Below the pieces are notes generated by a model. It was not told the DNA's origin. It was given only the letters and a program-made list of their open reading frames with translations, and did not search any database. DNA of 64,000 nucleotides from Pachypanchax playfairii (lineage: Eukaryota; Chordata; Actinopteri; Cyprinodontiformes; Aplocheilidae), in assembly GCA_006937955.1 (NCBI GenBank), contig SSNP01000308.1, forward strand, positions 266,616 to 330,615, read 5' to 3'. Shown one piece after another: positions 36,201 to 45,200 of this stretch. Position 1 is the first letter of the stretch. Every line of letters starts with the position of its first letter. A program made the translations under genes and the position numbers.

Positions 36201-39200
36201 ACACATCAGTGCTTGTAGGACACGCTCGTGCTGCCAGTCAAAATAAAACGTAGAGGCAGCTGGATGCAGGAGCAGCTCAAAAGAACTCTGGAAACAAAAA
36301 CAGGAAAAATGGTGAACATTTTCCCTGAAGGGTGCCTATAATAAAGATCAATAATAAATAATGTGGGTTTAACAATAATAAATCAACTACAAGCATAGGT
36401 ATAAAGTAACTTATATGAAAAAATAATTAAAAATGGAAATTTGATCAAATTAAAATGTGATGACTTGTCCAGTAGAGATGTAAAAACAACAACATTTGAT
36501 TATTTGATTTATGTGAGTCTGTATTAGACAGCTAAATCATGGCTGTTTTTACCTGATGATCATGATGATCCAACAGCCAGAGGCCCTGGACCAGTTTAAC
36601 AAGTCCTATAGGGATGGCAAAAGCTGTGGGAAAAGACTCTACTGATGCTCCATCCTTATTGGGGAAGGAGTACATGACATCCAACAGCAAGTAAATCACC
36701 TGTAGCCACAGGTCAAGGTTATAACCAGGGTTAAAATAAGGTTTACCAAGTTTAAAACATGTTATCAGAGGAGTTAATGGGATTATAAAAAGGAAGAATA
36801 TCGTTATATTACATTAAAACATAAGACAGTTTGCTGATGCAGAGTAAGGATACGATTGCATGTTTAGCAGCTTCATTAACGTTTTCCAGTAGATAGATGT
36901 CGAGCAAAGCCTGCAGATCAGAAATGTACAATTAAAATCCAGTTCTTTAAACAAAAATCTCTCTGAAACAGGACAGAAAGTTAAATGTACAGCAGATGAT
37001 TCCACACAAATCAATTTAAAGACTAATTTTCCAGCCTTACGTGCAATGTTGGGGGGGGGTATTGCCCTGTTCCACCCTCGTCCCTTTTCCACAGGTTCAT
37101 TAAATGTTCACCACACTGACTGATCAACCCGTCAATCATGAGGCAGTCTGGACACCATTTACCCCTGAGAAGATGAAAGAAGGACATCAGCATTAAACCA
37201 ACACAGAACATCAAAATACTAAAGAAAAATAAATAAGGAAAACCAAATTTATCACCAACATCCTACAAACATAATTACAGCCCAAAAAGTAACTGGATTT
37301 TGTTTGTGACAGTATTTGTTATAGACACGCCAGATTCAATTGCACTTACTTGGCCAGTCTGGTTAACTCCTCTCTGCGTATGGTGTAGTAGTTGCTGATG
37401 ACTGCATGAGTGTAAAAAGGCCTGGAAATCTGGAGAGCATCTTCATCTGAAGATCAGTGAGAGACAGAAAATTAAAACTCATCACAGAATGATTCAAGTG
37501 GTCCTTGCTCTGATTAATGAGCAGATGTTACTTGGTAACTGCATCACCAACAAAATGACGGTACCACTTTACCTGAACCCTCTGGGAGCAACCCGGTGCG
37601 ACAGAACCAGAGGACAACTTGAGTGTACTTTGAAATCAGACTGGACACCATGTTCTTGTTCATCAGACCCACCAGACCTTTTAAATGAAACAGAATCAAT
37701 ACAACCTCAAATCTGTAGCACAATATCTTTTTAATAACCAGGCAGTAAATCAAAAAACACAGCTGCATCCAACAGATTATTAGAAAACAAAAAAGCAGTT
37801 AAAAGACTGCACAGCTAAACATCAGAATATACAGTATTTACAGCTGTGTGTGAACATGCACCTTTGTGTGTGAGCTCCTGAGCTTCACTGAGCAGACAGT
37901 GGAAGATGGCTCCGAGGTTACTCAGCAGTCTCTGACTGTGTTGTAGCAGCTGCAGCGTCTGAGGGTCCGTAAAGTTCGAGGAGCTGTTAAACAGCGGCGC
38001 ACCTGGCGATCAAACATTAAAACATGCGCTAAACAAAGTGGAGTAAGATACTGAGACTAATAACAGCTCTGACAACCTCATTAAACAGGGTCTGCAACAT
38101 GCATCAAAATGCATCTCATCTGTTTTAATGAAACATAGTTTTAGAAAGTAGAAGAGGTTTATATGAATTTCCAAGAAGAAAGATTGTTGAAATATAATTT
38201 AAGGATCATATATATCAATTGGTAAAGATTAGGTTTAAACTTTGTGATGAAATCTAAACATCAGATTAGAGCTGGGCGATATAAGATTTTTCCATATCAC
38301 GATATGTTTTTTTCATTTCAGGTGATAACGATATGCATCACAATATAAACCAAATAACTATAAACTATAATAACTATAAAGGCAAATATTGCAAACTACA
38401 CAAAAGCTAGCCGCTACGTCGCTATGTCTCTTAGCTTTTTTGTCATATGGTAAGACGCTGGAGATGCTGCGTCGCAGGGATTCCCCTGGTTGTTTTCGAT
38501 GACGAATTAGCGCTTTCAGTCAAAGATTGAGCATGCTCTAGAGCAGTGTTTCCCAACCGGGGGTACTCGTACCCCTAGGGGTACGCGGAGGTACTGCAGG
38601 GGGTATGCAGCGCATGGGGATTTTTTTTTTTTTAAGAAGGCGTTACAAAAACTGTTGTCCAAAAACTGGTAATATTCGTAATATGACAACAGAATGTCTG
38701 CTGTGGAACAAAATCTTTATTTAATAGGCCTACAGTTTCCAAAGTTTTCAAAAAGCCCCCACTCACTTGTTGAACAATTAATTCTCCCTGCAGTGACACG
38801 TATGGCTGAAATTATGATCGATAAAAAAGCAGCTGAGACATTCAAGAAAATTCCCCTGTCCAACAACACTGTGGCCCGTCGGATTGACGATATGTCTTTG
38901 GACATTGTGGGACAAGTCGTGAACAAAATAAAACAAGCTAGTCATTTCGCTTTGTAGTTGGATGAAATGACAGATGTCAGTGGAGAAGCGCAGCTCCTGG
39001 CCTTCGTTCGTTACAAAGACGTTTCGGACATAAAGGAGCACATATTGTTTTGCAAAAGACTGCCAGGAAAGACAACCGGGGAAAAAATGTTCCAGGTTAT
39101 TGACAGTTTTTTCAAGGAGCACGACGTACAGTGGAACCAATGCAACCATATCTGCACTGATGGTGCGGCTGCAATGACGGGGAGCGTGAAAGGATTGTTC

Positions 39201-42200
39201 GGACAAGTGAAAAAGGTAAACCCCGAGATTAAATTGATGCATTGTATCATTCATCGGGAAGCGCTGGCTAGTAAGAGAATGAGCCCTGATCTAAGTGCTG
39301 TTATGGATGATGCCGTTAAAACCATAAACTTCATCCAATCCAGGCCACTGAATCACAGACTTTTCGAAAGTCTTTGCCATGAGAGCGGCGCGCAACACGA
39401 CCAGCTACTGCTTCACACAGACGTCCACTGGCTGTCTCGTGGGAAAACGCTACTGAGGCTTTATGAACTTCGCAGTGAAGTTTGTGCGTTTTTGAAGGAG
39501 CAGCTGCATCCTCTTGCTGCAGTATTTGAGGATGCCAATTGGGTGGCGCGCCTGGGATATCTCGCCGATGTGTTCACCAAACTCAACGAGCTCAACCTCT
39601 CACTACAAGGGCAAGGATTCACACATCCTGAAGATGTATGAGAAAGTGGAAGGGTTCACCAAAAAACTTTATATGTGGCAAAAGAAATGTGAGGAGGGTG
39701 ATGTGAGCCATTTTGCATTTTTGCTATTTTGTACAATTATTTTTATTCCAAGAAAACATATTCTTTATTTTTATGTTGAATTAAGTTGATGATAAAAAAG
39801 GAGAGAGAGACTGCCAAGTTTATGTTCAATTTAATAAGATTAAATAAAACGATTGTCATCTAATAACCACTGTGTTGTGCTCTATTTTTTTGGGAGAATT
39901 TTCAACGCATATGTGTGGGGGGTACTCGTGGAGTGACAAGAAGACTCGGGGGGTACTCAAGCCAAAAAAGGTTGGGAAACACTGCTCTAGTGGGTGGCAC
40001 TGCTTCAGGTGATAAAAAAGGTTTGTTGTATTTCCAGACTTTGTAAAAACACGCTTTCGGCACAATTTACAGTGCACGCTACTCTGTTTTTTGTCAGACT
40101 TCAAATAGCCGAAATACCTCCACACTACGGAACTTTTCTGGCCCTTCCTTTCAACAATCTCTCCGGCACTGGAACCGTCATCTATGTTCTCTTCAGTAAC
40201 CTGGTCCCCCAAACTCTCGCTTGATTTTTCTCTCATTTCCTCCATTACTCAGGCGGGACGGCCGCTAGCTGCTTCCCAAACAAATACACATGTGCGGCTT
40301 GGCGCTTGTGCTGTACGTAACAAGTCATGTGACGTGACGCTGAGGCTGTGATTGGACCGTCTCTGTGCTACTTAATGTGGATTGGCAGTTCTTATGTTTT
40401 TTTTAAGAGAGGAAGAGAAAGAGATGACGTCTATCACAATAGTTTCATTTTTCTATCAAGAAAAAGTTATTTCACGATACATATCGTTATCGTTCTATCG
40501 CCCAGCTCTACATCAGAGGTTTGACTTGTTCAAAGGCAAGGTGAATGAAAGGAGATGAGATCTATGGGCTCCAGGACAGTTTACTGAAACCTTCTATAAA
40601 AAAAGTCACATACAGATGCCATCTAGTTCCTCCTTGGTCTGGACTACTTTGTTCCAAGCCCAATCCAGGATGTAGCGCAGGTTCAGCGCAGAGCCTGGCT
40701 GTTCTGTTGAAGGAAAGGATATGGAGAATTCCAGCTGACTGCAGCATCACAACAAAAACATGTACAACATGCAGGTTTACACATTTAACTCTTTGGATAC
40801 CAGTTTCCTTATGAATATGTTGTTTTTGACAAGATTTAAAACAATGTGCGTTTACGTAACACCACAAAATTCCCTTTATATGACTTTAAATGTTCTTATT
40901 GTAAATGTATTTATCCAAAAATACATTAGAAATCAGTAATTTGAAAAAAAAATGTAATTGACATGTCAAAATTTATTCACACAACTCTGAATAAAACTAC
41001 TTACATGTTGAGAGAAATAAATTTCTGTTTTCCAATCATTTCTTTAAGGTGGTAAAAAGGATTTTGCCCCGAATGAGAAGCTCAACAGCTGTTTGTCGTT
41101 TTTCGAGCAGCGTGCATGCGTTGTAGCATGTGCTTTGTGGTGTAAAGTTTTATCCCAATTCAGCAACTTTAGTGCCCAGAGAGTTGAAATAGGACCGAGT
41201 CTCTACATCACATAATTTTAAACAAATGTACAATAAGTTGTTGAAGAATATTGAAGTTCTCATGAGTCGTTACCTTCTGCTGTCCACTGTTTAATACAAC
41301 CAGTGATCAAACCCAGAGAACTGGTCTCAACTGCTGTTGATAAGATGGCATCAAGCTGCTCCTCCTGATGACCACAAAGAAGAAGATTAAAACCTTCAAA
41401 AACATTTACTTGACTCTCTGACTTGTAACAGATGTGGTAACTAATTCCATTAAAGGTTTTTATTCTAGCTATTTATAAAATCTCAGCTGACAGCAAAGAA
41501 AGAACCCGTGTTCCCTTGTTATAAATAACTTGTTTTAAAACAGTTTAATTCTAAACAAAATTCACACATTGTAGTTATATTTTATCATCGTCATCATCCT
41601 TTCATTCTGCACGTACCTGAGAGAGGCTGGATGCCTGAGAGTCAGACAGGCGAGATGAGAGTAAACCAGACATGAGACAGTGAGAGTAGCTGGTGGAGAT
41701 GATGTCACTGGAACAAGGAGCAGCTTTCTTCAAAAACCCCAAAGTCTGGTTCAAAGATAACAACATTATCAAAAACAACTTGTTTTATTAATCAGATGTT
41801 AATAGGAGTGTTGCATTAGTGATAAACGTCACTCATTTTATATTGAACTACGACGTGATCAACATGTTAAAACCAAACTATATTCATACTGTATATTTAT
41901 TTTGTCCTTGTGGATTTTCAGACAAATTCTTAACCACCTGTTATATTAAAAAAAGACATTTAAACATCAGAAACTTGCCTGTTTTTGATGCCCAGAGCAG
42001 GTTAAATGCACAACTCCAGAGTCGAGTAAGCATGTCGCATCTGACAAAAAGACAGTTTGTCTTTTGGTTATAAAAAGAAAATAAGCAGACTACTGCAATA
42101 TTTACAAAAAATTATGGACTTTTATTCACAAATGAAATGATATTTTCATTATAGTCATTAAAAGACTCTTGAAACAAACATTTTATATAAACATACCAAA

Positions 42201-45200
42201 GTTATAAGTGGTTGGGTTAAAGTATTGTTCTGGTGGGGGGCAGGTGAAAGGCAGGCCTCTGCTCAGGCTGCGCTCATGGACAACCACGTCCAGGAGGGAG
42301 TGGGAAGAAACCATCTGCACCACTGGGTCCAGAGACCAAACCGCCAGGTAGGGACAGTTCTGAAGAGACTCTCCAGCTCTGATGAGAAAAAAAACCCTCA
42401 TGATGATTAATTAATCAGCCATTAAAAGAAACCAAATTTAAAAATTTACCAGAGAATAATGGAAACTCAACCCTCTAAACCACTGATCATCAACTGGCGG
42501 ATTCGGCCCGCGACTGGATTCCAATTTATTTATTTTTTATAATACTTGTATAGCACTTTACTCAGGTCCTACGACCCTCAAAGTGCTTCACACTACAGTT
42601 TTTTTGTTATTCACCCATTCACACACACACTCACACGGTGGAAGGAAGAAAATTGTGAGAATTAAAAAGAAAATGGGGCAAATGTGGCTCAGTCTTCCAA
42701 CTTGAAGGTTGGTGGATCGATCCCGGCTTCCACCGCCACATGTCGAAGTGTCCATGGGGTTCCACTGAACCCCATGTTGCCCCCCGATCTGCGTATCGGG
42801 TTGTGTGAGTGTTAGCCCCCACCCTCTCCCGTGTGAATCGGTGAATGACAAAAAACTGTAGTGTGAAGCGCTTTGGGGGTCGTAGGACCTAATTAAAGCG
42901 CTATACAAGTGCACGCCATTTACCATTTACCAAAATAGTGGTCCACACTATTAAAGCAACTCCTAGTGGTTGACTGTGGTATAGGTGATGGGAGCCTGAC
43001 TCAAATGCCTTCAGTTTTGTAATGAAATGGAAAAAGTATAAACATTAAACATAATGTTAAGACAAAATTTGATTTTTATTTGATTTTCTTCTTGGAAACT
43101 CTGGCCCTCTGACAAATATAGTTGATGACCCTTGCTCTAAACCAAATACTGTCACTGCTTCTGAAACAGGAATATTGTATTTTTTTCTGACAGATAAAAA
43201 TAAGAGTAACTAGAAGAGAAATCTGTCTCCACTTTACCTTAAAGAGTCTGGCATCTGTGCGTGGTACCAACGGTTGATGTCGAAGACCCCGACGTACGCA
43301 CAGGGACTTCCCTGACCGTAGGCCTTAATTTGCCAACTGAAGATGGACAAACTGGTGTCTGGAGACGCAACTGGAGAGACAACAAGTTGATGGAGGAGAA
43401 AAACAAATGTAAGAAAGGTGGAACCAATAACAAAAAAAAAGAAAGAGCATATTTTGAAAGCAAAACAAAAGAAGTACCATTAACTACCATGTACAATAGG
43501 TTGATTTAAAAAAAAAAAGATAAAATAGTCCAAGTTAAGTCTGTTTTCTAGAGCTAACCTTCGTTCATGCTGTCATCCCTGTCAGGATGGGGTCGGAATT
43601 TCTCGATCGTCTGGCAGCTTAGCAGACACGTTTTAGTGGCCTGGGCCCTGAGAGGGAACGTGGTACCACTTAAATCCTGGCTGTAACGCTCCTCACAATA
43701 TTCAAGACCCTTAGAAAGAGCAGGACAAAGACAGACATAAATAACACAAGTCACTTGTCAGGATACAGACAGAGTCCATAAAAGTTGCCAGAACTATTCT
43801 GAACATCAGACCTCATAGAGGATCTTCCCAGAAGCCAGACACTTTCTTTCACTGAAAGCCAACTGAAGCAGGTGAAGGCTGACTGTATCTCCCTCACTGT
43901 GTGGAAACAAAAAGGATGAGAAGTTAAAAATAAAAGCTCAGAGAGAAAAAAGACACGGCCACTCATTTTACCTGAAAGTAGAAACAATAAGAACACCAGA
44001 AGAACCAAGTTCCAGGTAAAACTTACAGGTCCTGAGAAGACTGGACAGCCCAGAGGTAGCAGCAGTTCCTGGGGTCGTTCTCTGGTTCCTGGAAGGTGAA
44101 GGCATGTATGGGCACTCTACCACCCTCTAACTGGGAGTGGTATCTAAAAACAAACAAAAATAATCATGTTACCGGATATACTCGCATATAGGTCCGTTTT
44201 TTGAGGAGTAAATTTCAGGTCTGAAGAGGGGTTCCGACTTATATGTGAGATATCGGGAAGAAATCTTTTTTTTTTCCAGAGGAAATGTCGACAGCTTGGG
44301 GACTGGCGCAAGTACTCGGACGAGCGAACGATGTTCCTTATCAGCATGGATTATCAAAGACACATTAGATCTTTTTATTGTTATAATAATAAAGAAATTT
44401 AATATAGAAATGTATCCGAGAGACGTGGACGCAGTGGATGATCAGCGGCGACAAACAGTTTACACCCGCCGGGAACTTAAAGAAACCATGACTTCAGCTG
44501 GTATGCGAGTGGACGGTGAAAGCCTGGGACCAGATTCCTGCTGAAACAGTAATAAAGTCGTTCAAGAAATGTGGTATCTCAAACGCCATGGACGGTTTTT
44601 ATTATTTTCTGCTCTTGTTTTCACAAACACCCTTCATCACTGGTACTTCCTGACACAAACTGATTCTGACACTGACTTATACGCGGGTCAATGCTAAATT
44701 CCTCAATTTTTCTGCTGAGAACGAGGTCCAACTTATACGCGAATCGACTTATACGCAAGTATATACGGTAACTTTCTAAATTCTGCATTAATCAAAGTCT
44801 TTTCACATCCTGAATAAAAGTTGGATTTAACGACGACCCTAAACTTTGAGCTTGTTACTTTACAAGGTGATTAAAATAGCAGCAAACATCAGCTGAAGAA
44901 ATGTTCATGTGATTTCTGTCATCTGAGCCGTGACACCAGGAAAATCTAATGCCAACACAAGCGCATTCATTATTTAGGAATACTCACCACTACATTCTGT
45001 AAAATGCAACAAGTCTGTAAAAACATGTTAGCAAGACTCACTCTTTCTTTAGAACCTTCAAGTTCCATAGTTGTAAATGTCCATCAGAAAATCCTACAGC
45101 CAGCTGGTTGGTTCTGGAGATGTACTGCAGAGCTGAGACACCGACCCCGCCGGGCCTGTTCAGCTGGAGACAGAGATGTCTGCCCTGGCTGGTGCTGACC

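Larger units (their letters stand above)
38267..40510 (-). mobile_element. Outer hAT element (BED-finger type), interrupted
   Basis: Termini TAGAGCTGGGCGAT and ATCGCCCAGCTCTA are inverted repeats, flanked by an 8-bp duplication CATCAGAT/CATCAGAG (7 of 8). The right part encodes a BED zinc finger on the minus strand. A second hAT (38544-39984) is inserted inside. Most of the transposase is gone. Located in ahctf1 intron 13. Confidence 0.85.

Noticed and set aside
34344..39641. Endogenous retrovirus or viral gene
   Set aside because: RT-bearing sequences here are Penelope-like or LINE type. No gag, protease, integrase, env or paired LTRs were seen.
38958..39641. Domesticated ZBED5-like host gene
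   Set aside because: It has an in-frame stop, a frameshift and a missing C-terminus, and sits between intact hAT termini with a target duplication.
42675..42740. tRNA gene
   Set aside because: A and B box-like words are present, but no cloverleaf can be drawn; it is part of a SINE-like repeat.
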